In this document: positions 45,597-58,540 of the stretch, piece by piece | How positions within the stretch are numbered: position 1 is the first letter of the stretch | Layout: each line of letters begins with the position of its first letter | Origin: Megalonaias nervosa | Taxonomy: Eukaryota; Mollusca; Bivalvia; Unionida; Unionidae | Assembly (NCBI GenBank): GCA_016617855.1 | Contig: JAECUM010000833.1 | Coordinates: 96,416-160,415, forward strand | Direction of reading: 5' to 3' | Length of the DNA stretch: 64,000 nucleotides | The notes under the pieces: model-generated | The model's input: the letters and a program-made list of their open reading frames with translations, nothing else | Told to the model about the DNA's origin: nothing | The model's database searches: none | Program-made: the position numbers and the translations under genes

Positions 45597-45657
45597 CGTT
45601 CCAGAAACTTTGACTACTCGTTCCGATGTCAACTGACTTCGGAACATGCTATAAAAG
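45597..45657 (+). promoter_or_regulatory. Possible promoter-like cluster: TTCnnGAA, hairpin, TATA box
   Basis: gttccagaaac (45598-45608) holds a TTCnnGAA heat-shock-type core. GTTCCGA (45620-45626) and TTCGGAAC (45638-45645) form an inverted repeat. TATAAAAG follows at 45650-45657. No gene follows on this strand, so function is doubtful. Confidence 0.2.
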
Positions 45658-45896
45658 GTCGTTATTTGGGTAGTATGATGTAGCACTAAAACATAAAAAT
45701 AACATGTGATATGTCCTACACTGTAGGGCTAGGATAAATGCTAGATAGTTTGTCAACATATCTGTGGTCAGTATCTGAGTCGCTTGAAATATATCCTCAG
45801 TGTACCTCAAGTTGTAGGTGAGTGTAACCTTTTCTGGAAGGCAAAATTTGGGCAATTCTAACATTTTGGAGCAGGTAACCAGTTTGGTGCAAAGCA

Positions 45897-46590
45897 CAAG
45901 GGCTCGTTGCTTACAATTTACATGTCATACATATACTATATAATAACTACAAGGGAGGACACTTATCTCCTTTCTCGCACGACCTATTTAATTTAAGAAT
46001 AAACGCAGATATTTCAAGCTAAGCTTTGCAAAGCTTAACAAATTTGGTACCCATGTTTAGCTCTGGCATTCGACTGTGTATCCAAAGTTTGACTTACTGT
46101 CATACCTTTAAGGAATGCCAGACCATTTTCCCACGCTACCACTCCACATGGCCCTGATCGCACCCGCTTAATATGCAAGTAAAACCCTGCTGAATGGAAT
46201 ACTGTCCTTTCATTGATTAAAAGAAAATGACATCCTGCATCTATTTATAACTTATTTTCAGTCAGCCAATGAGAAGGTATTATTCCATTCAGCATGTTGT
46301 TCTTGCATATTAAGAGGGCGCGATCAGGGTCATGTCGAGCAGTAGCACGGGAAAATGGTCTGGCATTCCTTAAAGGTATGATAATAAGCCAAACTTCAGA
46401 TACGCATACAAAGTCGAATGTCTGAGCTAATCATTGGTACCAAATTTATTACGCTACGTGAAATGTAGCTTGAAATATTGGCGTTTATTCTTAAATAGGT
46501 CGCGAGAGAAAGGAGAGAAGTGTCCTTCCTTGTAGTTATTGTATAGTACATGTATGACAGGTAAATTGCAAGCAACGATACAAGCCCCTG
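45897..46590. mobile_element. MULE-like foldback element with 12-bp target duplication
   Basis: The two halves are long inverted repeats (left gggctcgttgcttacaattt, right inverse ggggcttgtatcgttgcttg, and on through tcatacat, ctacaagg and gaatgccagaccattttccc). tggtgcaaagca occurs directly outside both ends (45885-45896 and 46591-46602). Very long TIRs with a 9-12-bp duplication fit Mutator-like elements. No transposase is present. Confidence 0.85.
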
Positions 46591-46935
46591 TGGTGCAAAG
46601 CAGAAAAATCAACGATGGCTTGATGAATAGAAATATGTCAGGGTTAAAACAAGCCAGATTATAGCCAAGTGCCTTCTTGGGCAGGAATGGCAGCAGTTTC
46701 TATCTGTTGTTGGTAGCTATCAGCCATTCTAGCTATGTCGTAGCCTCAACTTGATTTGTTGTGGTTGAGGCTATGAACTGATCCCATATCATGTAATGGG
46801 GCAAAACAAATCATCACTAAAGTCAGAAAAACAAATAGTGTAGAAATCTACAACATAAGTATAATCATGTTGTGAAAGAAGTTTGGCTTATTATGAATTT
46901 ATTAAGCCCTTACACGATAAAATAAATTAGCATGG

Positions 46936-47253
46936 TTACACTAACCTTGCCGTGTCCACCATGACAGATAACACAAGACTCTCGCCGTCACCCCTTTTGT
47001 AAATAAGGCTTGCCTTACCATATTTGGATATTCTACGCCATGTTATTAATTGTTGAATTGCATTAATTGTGGTAAACCAGTTTTTGTTGAGAAAAGGCAA
47101 AGTCAGTGACTTTACAAATCCAGTGGGTAGCAGGACAAATACATCTTTTTTATCAATCAAGTGGCGAATAATGGCTTCTTGGTGGAATTTCAAAGTCACC
47201 GATAAACCATATTTACTTTTAACATGCAGAATTTCTAACTCAAACCACGTCAT
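46936..47253 (-). pseudogene. RecQ-type DNA helicase N-terminal fragment
   Basis: The 105-codon frame from the ATG at 47253 contains FHQEAIIRHLIDKKDVFVLL then PTGFVKSL, the layout of a RecQ helicase motif 0 followed by motif I (family consensus Leu-Pro-Thr-Gly-x-Gly-Lys-Ser). The second Gly of the Walker A loop is Val here. Resemblance ends after KSL, and motifs Ia-VI are not seen downstream. It may be a captured or truncated copy; a first exon of a longer gene is less likely because the Gly change should disable ATP binding. Confidence 0.5.
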
Positions 47254-47259
47254 AGTTTT

Positions 47260-50200
47260 ACTACCATGTGTTTACATTTCCAAATAAGGCCTCAATGTCC
47301 TTATATGGCTCACAAACAAACAAGGCTGAGAACGGAAGTAGTCATTATTTGAACTAATATGGCGGATGATCTAAACGAAAATATCGGATAAGAAAGGTAA
47401 ACGAGATTTTACAACTATTTCTACAATGATTTGCAATAATTCCGGTATTAAATAAGTGGATTACTCAATTTATTTCATTATACGCAAGGAACATGTTCAA
47501 AATTGTTTATGTTAAAATAAGTGCCGCGTGTGAATCACGCCCGGCTTGCTCCATTGACACACATAAGCTCATGTTAGTACCCCGTCCACGTCGTAGGAAT
47601 AGGGGTACTAATATTAGTACTATCGGCCATCCTAGACTCTAAATACTGGTACAGATTACAAAATATTAAAATTCAGTGAAGGAAACGGGGGGTGAGATTT
47701 AAAACCAGTTATCCCCATTTTGTCTCTCCAAATTTCGTCGTTGCATTGAAACTGCTACGACCTCATAATCAAATATTAATGCACGTTCATCATGTTTGTA
47801 AAATTATACTGTATCATGTCAAAATCGATGTTAATTAGTTCAAGACATAATTACTGTTATATGTGCGTTGAACAGCAAGCGTACGTCTCTCTTCCCACAA
47901 ACCGGAAACACGCTTAACAGCGCTACCTATCCTAATTTTTAAACCGAATGTCAATCGGAAAGTGTTATGGATCGAGCAAATGCTGCGCTACTATAAGGTA
48001 TAATGCAGTAACATTATAATATGATTCTTTTTTTCACCTCAATTTAACAACTCGACTTTATTTCGCAAAATAATCATGGTTGTTGATGGGGAAAAAATAA
48101 ATGTTGCTCTAATCATTTAAAGTGTGTTCTTTTTCTCCACCTTCTGTATAACAAAGTGCTATGGTATCGCTGGTCTTAAAGTTTGCGATCGGTAAATAAG
48201 TAAATAAAAACACTGACCTTCAAGATATTATAAAGTCTATTTGTTGGTATTTGCTCTGTATTAAAATGCATTTAATTTCTAGTTCAAATCAAATGACTAC
48301 GGGAAACGATCGAAAAACAGACTCCCTGTAGATTCCTGGTTAGGCAAAGCGAGTTACCCTAATATTGAAGTAATACCGAGAAAAAAAAATTTACGATGGC
48401 ATATACTTGTCCAAAGGCTGGGAACTTGATGTATATGTTGCGCAAAGTGAAAATCAACTTGAATAAATGGAATAATGCCTCCATGTCCCTTTTTTCTGCC
48501 ATCCTTGCCCTCCAACAACAGAAGCTGATCCAGAATTAAAGAAATGCATCAGTAACCATCTTTGACGGGGAGTAGCACCGGGACTGTCGCGAAGAATGGA
48601 CCACCAACACGAGCATGAAAGTATACAATCAATATCTTCTTAAAATCTATATCACTATAATAAATCGGTTATCCATTTTGTTGTCTGATAATGTTCAAAG
48701 ATGTTATGCAAGAATCACATGATTACCGTATTTGCCAAGAACTATGCGATCGACACTATGGTAGCAAGTAAGTGTCAAAATGTGACATATGGACGGTTGT
48801 TGTTCTATGGTGGCTTTCGCAACTAACAGGTGTTGATTTAAAAACTTTGTTGGACATGATTTATTACTTTTCATTCGAACATGGGAATTGTTCAGACAGT
48901 CTGAGGTCGACATGCACTTTCATGCCATGTTTGGAAACAGGGATATTCATGGGTGCATTGTTAAAATAGTGTGCTCGCCATCAATTCTGACATTTTCCCT
49001 GTTGGTGATGCAGAACTAATAACTCATGGTCATATTGTATGTATAAGATAAGTACACGATAGGTGACGTTATGCAGAAAAAATCCAGAAAACTTTGAATA
49101 TCACAATACCGTAGAACCCCCAATTTCAAGCATCATACAGATTAATAATGTTTAGGAACATGATGAATGATTTTGGATCTGTCTCTTTGAACTCTCCGTA
49201 ATTTTTTATCATGCATTCTTCTTGTCCGATAAATCATACCCACCCACCCCCACCCACCCCCCACACACATTCTACCCTGAACACACCAGCGTACAGCTTA
49301 GACACTTAGTGACATTGGCAAGAACCGTATATAGCTACGAAATTCAAAATGGCCACAAGGTATGTGTTGCGTTATTCCACGTAGAATTACATGTCAAAAG
49401 AAAAATAGGATTGAATCAGGAAATAATCTGTACATATCGCCAAAGGACCCGTCAACTAATGTTCACTCAAGTGGCGCAAGAAATATCGGTAAGTGACTAA
49501 AAGATGCATCGTTGTGTTGTGGAAAGATCTGTCTGCAAACATTTCTTGATGTTATGAATAGGTAACATCAGACCCTTATATCGTCCATCAGTATCAGCAC
49601 AGGTTTTGGGGTCTGAGCCATCGGACCAGCCGTCTTCATCTTCATGGAATGCATGCTCAATCACCTTTCCTCATCGTTTTAAGCCACGAGCGAAAGTTCA
49701 GTACGCTATTTTCACCGGTGGCGCATTTTGATGAGATTTCATCTTTCTCAAGAATATGCATCAATCTGCATAACTATTCACTGTGAACCTGGGTAAAATT
49801 TTCTGTTCTAGGAGGCTGCCCAACATTAACGTTTATTGCTGTCCTGGTGAGTCAGTCAGTATTTCCCCTCAAACACAATCACCTTTCAATCGATATGAAT
49901 TCACTTACGTTGATATATAAGAGCCTACTGACGACAATATGTATATTCGCAAAAAATAAGGAAATCTTATAGCAGAAAGCCATGGATGAAAATATATCTG
50001 TATTATCGATTACTATATAATATAGCTTTTTTATATTCGTTGGGTTAATGACATTTAATTTTTATTCGTCAATTATGGGTCTGGCCAGTAATAAAAAGAG
50101 TGCACGTATGTACTTTCCAAAATATTGATTGCTAAGGTCAGGTCAATAACTATTTTGGTCAAGTACGCCACACTAAAGTTTGAATGGTGGTCACGAAAAA

Positions 50201-50293
50201 CTATGCGAAACTAGAATGCATTTGTTCTATGGAGATAGTATGCACGCCCTAGTTGTTGATTGGCTCAATAATCTGAGAAGGCCAGAACATGAC
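47260..50293. other. Intergenic, no supportable gene
   Basis: ATGGCGGATGATC at 47361 opens a frame of only ten codons before TAA, followed by a GT. A pyrimidine/CA-rich stretch (49230-49275) is low complexity. Frames of up to 92 codons have no family resemblance. Confidence 0.45.
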
Positions 50294-50885
<592 letters not shown>

Positions 50886-51099
50886 AGGTTATTGGGAGCT
50901 CGTCTTAGAATTTGAATTCTATCTGAATATTTGCAGCATTTGAATTTATTTAAATATTTTCGAAGTTTTAATATTTCAGAGATATTGATATTTCAGAAGA
51001 CTATTTTGAAGTTTCAGTTTCATTGTTTGACATTTTAGTAGTGTCTGGTATTTTGTTTTCATACCTGGGAAACTAATAATGAATACATTAAGCTTTCAT

Positions 51100-52200
51100 C
51101 ATGACAGGAGAAAGTAGAAAGTAGAGTCCTTCAAAAAGGAGGAGTAACTTCAACTTGTCAATCATTATGATCCTGCTGAGGTGAAACCTTCTTGTAAGAA
51201 ACAGGAAATCAGGAATCGCTTTATAGATTATTTGATAAATCAGAACTTTTCGATAAAATTGTTTATGGTTTTATAAAGAACACTCCATCTGGTTGGAACA
51301 GACAATAAAGGGAAAAGAGTTAACAAAAGTTCAGCTTCGGCAAGGAATGCAAAAAGATTTTGATAAGGTGGAAGATAGAGAAAGGCGATAGAAAGAAAAA
51401 AGATGTGTGGAATACAGAAGGCATAAACAGAAAAACAAGAAAGAAAGGAAGAGCGATGAAAGAAATATAGGAAGAGAGCGATAAAGGAAAGAAAGGAAGA
51501 AAGTGATAGAGAAATACAGAAAGATCAAATTCAAATGCACAAAGACCAAATGCAAATGCAAGTGAGAGATAAAGATTGGACAATGAAAGAGAAAGCGAAA
51601 AAAATGGAGAAAGAGAGATATGGAAAATGGAGATAGTGAGTTTAGATTAAAGGAATTGGGACAGACCATTAACGGTGACTCATGAAAATATAGGTTCATA
51701 GTTTGATCTTGCCAATGATGTCAGACAGGTCTCCCTTTTTAGGGAAACGGTAGAAAAATAATTTCTCAGTCTAGAGATAATTGCTGCGAATTTGAAATGG
51801 ACAAAACATTATTGGACTTCGTTATTGCAGAGTGTGTTTACCGGTAAAGCTAGTGATGTTTATACTTCACTCTCTTCTTAGCAAACTGTTGATTATGGGG
51901 CCTGAGACATATCGTCAAAACTTTAGAAACTATAGAAAGGAAACCACACAGACAATCTTGAATTTTCTTGGGAAAAAGAACAATTTTTTTGATAGATGGT
52001 GTACAGCCAAGAAAATTGACAAAGAGTATGATAATCTGAAACAACTCTTATAAATTGATGAGTTCAAGAATCGTCTCAGTTGTAACATTAAAACATACCT
52101 TGCTGAGAAAAGGGTTGAAACTTTAGAGAATGCAGCTAGTACAGCTAATGATAATCTTTTTAGTCACAAGGTTCCATTTGTAAATAGATTTTTCTCTCAA
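51100..52200 (+). pseudogene. Degenerate gypsy gag with SCAN-like segment
   Basis: From 51340 the plus strand encodes a Lys/Glu/Arg-rich coiled coil broken by stops. At 51899-52150 it encodes PETYRQNFRNYRKETTQ, then FFDRWCTAKKIDKEYDNLKQ, a stop, and EFKNRLS. This aligns residue by residue with the gag at 63329-63703 (PEAYRQKFRNYKKEPGQ and FERWCLAKKVEHDYESLKQ). Several stops and shifts make it non-functional. Pol does not follow; the copy ends near 52200. Confidence 0.8.
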
Positions 52201-52209
52201 TATGTTTTA

Positions 52210-53680
52210 GTTGGTATAACATTTCAGTCACGGTACTGTTAGTTCGTACCCCAAGTAGAAGCTATATACAACGTTTGGAAACTATGATGTGGATACCATA
52301 TTTGTTTTTTCAATGACGGTGACTTTGACTTATGATCATTTAGCCCTCGAATTGACAGGGTTCTTTCTTAGGACACGTGTAAGCCATCTACAAAGCCTGG
52401 AAATTATAGATTGTGGAGAAATCGAATTATTACTCGGAAATGGTATAGGTAACAGAGAGACGGAGGGACGAATATAATAAAGTAATACACCCAGCTTCAA
52501 GGTGGGCGTATAAACCTAATATCTAACAACTACTAATAATTCATCAAATTAACTGGCTTTTAATCTCAAACAAAAGGTGGTATTCGAACGTGAATAAAAC
52601 TCTCAGATATACGCAGAAAGAGAGAAATAAAAATGCGATGCTAATCTGTACTAGCAAAAATTATTTGCGAGAAAATGTATACATAGAGGTAGAAATAGTG
52701 ATTGCAATATCAACCAAATATTGCTTACAATTCAAGACATCACGCTTCTATAAAGACTCATTGAACATGACTTTGAAAAGCATATAGAATAAATCCGAAC
52801 AAAATGTGCAGTTGATCAGTCGCTAAAATATAAATTATCGAGCAAATCGGTAAGTCTGGTATGAACGAAAAATTCTTCTGGTTAACGCAGATGCATTTAT
52901 ATATCGTAAAAAACCTAAGGTATGCGCTGTTTGTATTTACGTATCCGTTTATAGGTTTCTTACATTTTAGCGATTATTTGTTGGTTATGAAGAGCCGATA
53001 TTGGGAAGATATTTCTCAAACCGAGTAATTAACCAGTTTCTAGTATCAGACGTTATAATGTACAGCATTCGCGAGCCTTTGTAGTAGCAGAGATTAGTTT
53101 TGCAAGATGGACCCTCCTCAGTTTCATAACATAATGAACACTCGAGTTATTCTATTGTAGAAGTGTTTAGTAACTTGTCAAGGGAAAAAGTCGTTGTATT
53201 ATGTACTTGGATCACGTTTCGTGGTGCATGGTGTAAAATAATAATTTTTGGCTTGGAAATGATGACTGATGAATCATACAAACGATGAACAGGAAAATCA
53301 TGCAAGTGTAAAATTAATGTTTCTTGATGTGTGGCAATTATGTGATTAGAAAATTATTTTTGTGCTTACGCGTTTAAGATCCTTTCAGTTGACAGCAACT
53401 GAGGTCCTTGGATGTAAGGGAAATAACAGACCTTTAGCTACATTCGCTTGCGTATGAGACTCCTTTGGTGTAAGAATATTTATAAATTTAGATGTATTTA
53501 ATATCATTCAGCTATTTTCTTCATTCTGTATTTTGTCAACTTTCTTATAATTGTATTCGCTGTTCTTTCCATATATTCGTTGATTTTTCTATTCCTTCAT
53601 TTTACATTCATTCATTCACTAATTCATTCAGTAATTCATTCACCGTCTCTTACATTCCTTGCTCCTGCGAAAGCATGGAT
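52210..53680. other. Intergenic, no recognisable feature
   Basis: AT-rich, with (ATTC)n-like tcattcattcactaattcat at 53605-53645. No gene supported. Confidence 0.5.
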
Positions 53681-53684
53681 GTAA

Positions 53685-53880
53685 AATTGGCCCGATGTGC
53701 CAGCTAGCGTCTCTGTGGATGGTATTTTGGTCTCGTGATCGTATGTGTGCCGGTTCGAGCCATAATGGACTAATGTGGTGCATCCCTGGGCGAGACACTT
53801 TAATCCAACTTGCTCGTCATTAAATAACCTGATTCTATTCCTGTGCCGTTGGATACAATCCAATTCAAAGCAAGCCCCTT
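53685..53880 (+). mobile_element. tRNA-derived SINE (family C), probable
   Basis: The B-box-like gtgccggttcgagccat (about 53747) is preceded by a decayed A-box. The body ccctgggcgagacactttaa and tccaacttgctcgtca resembles a tRNA-SINE body frequent in invertebrates. No clear target duplication. Confidence 0.55.
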
Positions 53881-54810
53881 TCTTTCATTCTTTCTAACTT
53901 GTAATGTGCAATACATATATATTAACTTAACCTTATTCCTTTGTTTTAATTTTGGTCCTTTTGCCTTACTTACAGGCAAAATTTCGTAGCTAAAAATATA
54001 TCACTAAAGAATCTTAACTACTAGCAAATTTGTGTATATTGTGTTTTTCAAAAATGTCAAAGAGAGCTAAGGAGAGAAACTGTCGACGGACAAAATCGTG
54101 GCGTTACTAGAAAATCGTGTATGGATGGTGTAAGGTCAAAGACGTTGAACAACGCTAGTCGCTTCTAGAATTTGCTTATGTAATTTGCAGCACCATCTTC
54201 CTACTAACTGAATTTATTGATACATAGAAAAACCTATAAATGATTGAAAAGACCAACCCCTGGATTCATTAAACGTTTGTCAAGTTGGAAAGAGGAACAA
54301 CTTACAGTTTGTGCATGTGTTTCGCATATCTTAATGTACTGTTTTTATTTACTTCGAGTATTTTTTCGCTTAGTAAAGGGGATAAAGGTTTCACTTTTAT
54401 GGTGGAATGTTTTTCTCTTGCGTAAAGATTAAAATTCTGTGTGAAAGGCTATTGTCCCTCAAAAACTTAATTTGTTGTGCATGAATCATACCAGCTTAAT
54501 TGAAAATTAAATACCAGGACAAAGCCCATATCTCCTGCTGCGTTTGGATAATAGAGATTTTCCTGTATCTTTTATACTTTACTCCGCCTAAATTGGCAAG
54601 ATAATATCAGCTAGTAAAAGCTCGTTCTCCCGAATAGTTAGTGATTCAATTCTTACTAGAGTAACATCATTCCCATACTATTTGTATGTGAAATACCCCT
54701 GAACAGCAGTGATTGGTTGTAGCTTTCTCATTTGCGCCGCGTTTATGCGTAAATATGCAATAGTTTAGTACTGTTGAAAAGATGATAGTTATATATGGTC
54801 TTATGACCAC

Positions 54811-54948
54811 AAGCCCGGCCCTAGGATGTGCGGGGCCCAAGGCAGCAAGCGATGAGCGCGGGGCCCCAAGCAAAAACATTGCATTGCGGAGAAGAGCGGG
54901 GCCCAAGGCGGTTGCCTCGTTCGACTTGCCCTATGGCCGGGCCAATGA
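54811..54948. mobile_element. GC-rich short TIR element
   Basis: gcccggccctagg at the left pairs inverted with cctatggccgggc at the right. Inside, gcggggcccaaggc occurs three times. The element stands out as GC-rich in AT-rich DNA. Ends of this kind are seen in hAT-type MITEs. Confidence 0.6.
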
Positions 54949-55128
54949 TCGTCTGAAATGACACAGTATATTGTATTTTCAGAAAAGGATAGCGGCTAGG
55001 TCTTTCGTTGACCAGAAAAGAGGGGATACAAGACTCGTTCAAGAAGCACGGAAATCTTGTTTTCACGACCTTCCAAGAATATAGATTGTAACTGAAGATT
55101 TCTCTTCTTTCATCATTTCCCCCAATTC

Positions 55129-55680
55129 GTATCTCTGTCGATCTTGAGTGACTGACTACCCACGACCACGATTCAGTCAACGACGCGGACTATGATTCAG
55201 TTCAGTCGGCGACCAAGTCGACAACCTATTCGACGAACCAGTCAGCGACCCAAAATAATGACCCAGTTGAGGGCTCAGTCAGCGACCTAGTCGACGACAC
55301 TGTCGCCGACCCAGAGGAAGAACCAGACGACCATCCCGTCTGCCACCCAGAAGTACGACCCAGTGACTCAGTCGACGACCCAGAAGAACAACCCAGAAGA
55401 AGGACCTAGTCAAAGAAATAGTCGCCGATCTAGAAGACGCCCCAGTCGACGACTGAGCAACTCAGTCAACGACCCAAAAGAACGACCTAGGCTACGATAC
55501 ATTCTGCGATCCAGAGGACAACTCAGACGGCAAATCACTCTCATCGAAAGAAGACGACCCAGTCAGCGACCCAGAAGACGGCATAATCGACGAAGCACTC
55601 GGCGACCCAGTAAAAGACCAGTCTGCGACCAAGAAGACATTCCAACAGACGATCTAGGTGGATACCAGTCGACGGCATGA
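55129..55680 (+). repeat. Degenerate CGAC-rich array
   Basis: Runs of variants of cagtcgacgacccagaag fill about 500 bases. In one plus frame they read as Ser/Asp/Pro/Glu repeats (D-P-E, V-D-D types), in another as Arg/Pro/Ser repeats. A related array flanks the other side of the pol relic at 57929-58140. Confidence 0.75.
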
Positions 55681-56089
55681 AGCCAGTATTACGACGGTAT
55701 CCCGCTGGGGTAGAAATTTGTAACACCATGGAGAACCAATCCTCAGACAGATACTGCAGGGTATCACTCCAATATAAAGACCTATCCTAAAGAACCTGAG
55801 ATAGCGAGTATCGGGGTGGTATAAAGAGTGAGTTCCGCTACAAACTAGGGGCAGCGGTGGGATAGGTAGTGCATAATCAAGATCGCTTACTGAGAGTCAA
55901 ATGCTTACTCCCAAAACGGAAGTAAAGAAAGCAATTCCTTACGACGACGAGTTCACAAAAGAATGTGAATATTTGGAGAAACGACTAACTGCGATGAAGG
56001 GAACTGTGAATAGGAGTGCCGATATGGCCGCGAAGGCAGGGGTGTCGTCGAGAAATGGAATCTCCTCCAGACGACAGATTCACTTTAGA

Positions 56090-57030
56090 GGACAAGCGAT
56101 GTCGACTCCCTAAGAAAAGGTTTATACGAGTTCAATGTTATGCCGTTCGGGCTCTGTAATGTACGCTAGACATTTGATAGACTGATAGAGGCAGTTCTGG
56201 CGGGGCTGAAGCGGCAGATATGTTTGGTGTAACTCGAAGACATAATAATCTTTGGACACAGTTTCGAAGAGGAGGTGAATCGTTTTCAATAGGTCTTTGA
56301 CAGGTAGCTGGAAGCTAGTCTGAAGCTCTAGCCGATGAAATGTTGTTTGTTAGCATAAAAGTCAAGTACTTGGGACATATTGTGTCGAAGGAGGAGATAC
56401 CTGCAGATCCAGATAAGAGTCCACCTTTGTCGACTGGAGAAATCCGACGTCGCAGACAGAACTTCGCAGCTTCCAAGACTATGTTTATACTATCTATGAT
56501 TCATTAAGGCATTTGCCGATATTGCAGCTAGCCTACGCGGACTGACAGACGAAGTTAGACCTTTTGTCTGGGCCGAGAATTGTCATTCTTACGATGAGTT
56601 ATAGTGGCGATTGACAACAGGCCCAGTGTTAGGGTTCACAGACCCTGGAAAACCGTTCATTCTTGATACAGACGCGAGCGAATGTGGACTTGAAACCGTC
56701 CTGCCACACGTTCATAAAGGATCCAAGAGGGTTGTAGCATATGCTGGCCTATCACCAACGAAAGCCGAAAGAAGATACTGCGTCACAAGAAAAGAGCTAT
56801 TGGCGGTCGTATTCTTTGTGCAGCGTTTCATGCATTACCGATATGGAAGGAGTCTCTTAATCACGGCTGACAACAGCTCCTTAAGGTGGTTACTGCATTT
56901 CAAGAACCTGGAAGGACAACTCGCAAGATGGATCGAAGTCCTGTCACAGTCTCCGTTTGAGATTCATCATCGTCGCGGAAGATTGCATTGTAACGCTTAT
57001 GCCCTTTCCAGGGACCCGTGAAAGTAATGC
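56090..57030 (+). pseudogene. Ty3/gypsy reverse transcriptase (broken) and RNase H
   Basis: 56125-56400 carries frame-broken RT blocks (KRFIRVQ/FNVMPFGLCN, then FDRLIEAVLAGL). 56611-57021 is one open frame with RNase H motifs: ILDTDASECGLE (first Asp), VAYAGLSPTKAERRYCVTRK, ELLAVVFFVQRFMHYRYG, TADNSSLRWL and CNAYALSRDP (Asn-Ala-x-Ala-Leu-Ser-Arg). The Tyr-x-Asp-Asp box appears lost (LEDIIIFG remains). It is followed by integrase on the same strand, the usual gypsy order. Confidence 0.9.
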
Positions 57031-57251
57031 AGTTTTCAAGTAGAGACTCCAGTCGAAAAAGAAGAAACGACAGTAAGCAACTTAGGATCCGGGGATAGAC
57101 GAGGAACGGAGTATTAAGCATAATATTCCAGTAGCTGCGATACAGACATCCTTTTCTTAGCGGAAAGTTAGCCAATGCTCGGAAATCTGAAAAGGATGTT
57201 TCAGTTGTTATAAGCTGGGTTGAAAGCAAGCAACGACCATCAAGATATGGT

Positions 57252-57960
57252 GTGTTGGCGACAAGCCTCTGGAATCAGTGGGACCAGCTGGATGTAAAGT
57301 ACACCATACTCTGTTGCAAATGGGAATCGCACGATGTAGGAGAAATTAACAGTCAAGCTATTGCTCCACGAGAAAAGAGAAATGATGTTCTACGCATGGC
57401 TCTCACATCGCGCAATGTAGGACACCTTGCCATCAAGAAAACTCTAGAGAAGGTCAGAAAACGATATTATTGGGTTGGATTTCAGAAAGATGTGCGACAG
57501 TGGGTGCAGAGATGTGAGACGTATGCTAGGCGAAAGTCACCAGGACCGTAAAGGCTAGCTCCAGTGCAGCTGACTGCATCAGAGATTGCGATGGTATGTA
57601 TGGCTGCTGACATCTAAGGGCTACTTCCGAACACTCAAAATGCAAACGTTTATATTATCGTGGTCTCTGACTAATTTACCAAATGGACAGAGATATTCTC
57701 CGATCCCTTGCCAGGACGCTACAGACGTCGCAAAACTGATAGTAGAGGAGGTCGTCAAGAGGTTTGGCTTGCCAAGACAGATTTACATGGATAAAGGCCG
57801 ACAGTTCGAGAGTGAACTCTTTCGCTAAATATGTCGACAAGGTCCAGTCCGTACCGTATGCAGGGCGACGGAATGGAATGAAGGATGAACCGAACGCTAG
57901 AGAGCATGCTCATCATTTCGTCCTCTTCGTCTCTCTGTCCATCTTGAATGAGTAACGATC
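57252..57960 (+). pseudogene. Ty3/gypsy integrase: zinc-binding domain and part of core
   Basis: 57400-57540 encodes a His-His-Cys-Cys zinc finger: HLAIKKTLEKVRKRYYWVGF, then CETYARRKSPGP (in place of Cys-x-x-Cys, only the first Cys and spacing are clear). The core follows with frame shifts: VVSDYFTKWTE in one frame and LIVEEVVKRFGLPRQIYMDK in the next (Asp of the catalytic triad). NGMKDEPNARE may be the decayed Glu block near 57880. No C-terminal domain. Confidence 0.8.
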
Positions 57961-58140
57961 CGCGACCACGACCCAGACGACAACGCAGATTACGATTCAG
58001 TTCTGTCAACGACCCAGAAGAACAACCACAGTCGACGACTATGTCTTTTGTCTGGAGCGTCGACTGAGCCGCTGAGTCGTCGAAAGGATCGTCGTCTGGG
58101 TCGCCAAACGAGTCGCTGACTGAGTCATCGACTGTGGTCT
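57929..58140 (+). repeat. CGAC-rich array, second copy, part inverted
   Basis: 57929-58030 repeats 55129-55240 in direct orientation (shared tctctgtcnatcttga, cgcgaccacga / acgaccacga, gattacgattcagttc). From about 58045 the same type of sequence continues in reverse orientation (ctgagtcgtcg, gtcgtctgggtcgcc). Confidence 0.65.
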
Positions 58141-58540
58141 TCTCCTTATTATTGTAGAAATATTACTATAATTTGTGATGTATATTACGTATATTGTTTG
58201 AATTGCTATAGTTGTTACAGACCTAAACGTTTTAAGATGTATTGCCTTTGATCGTCCATTATGTTATATTACGTGTATTATAATACCTCTTTACCTGTTT
58301 ACTAACTGAACCGATTCCAGATGAATAAGACGTGCCTTAACAATATAAAAGTTTTGGAAGTATTATATTGACAGTTAGTCAAACAGTGCCGTGTATTTTC
58401 AATTCGTGTCATGTCATATATAACTGGATGCGAATCATTTATATGTCAAATGTGAAAAAGACATTTTCATTTTTTGATTTTGTTATGGAAGTGTTTTTTG
58501 TATGTCAGTGATTTGTGTGTATCCGTGCGCCTGTGTATAT

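Noticed and set aside
47361..47400. ATGGCGGATGATC as the start of a plus-strand gene
   Set aside because: The frame stops after ten codons and no downstream exon could be recognised.
51320..51699. Minus-strand frames of 87 and 122 codons rich in Leu, Phe and Ser
   Set aside because: They are the complement of the Lys/Glu/Arg-rich coil of the gag relic, not a membrane protein gene.
56090..57960. That this pol relic is the other half of the Gmr1-like element
   Set aside because: It is on the opposite strand, has the usual RT-RNase H-integrase order, and its RNase H and integrase differ clearly from those at 59.6-62.6 kb.
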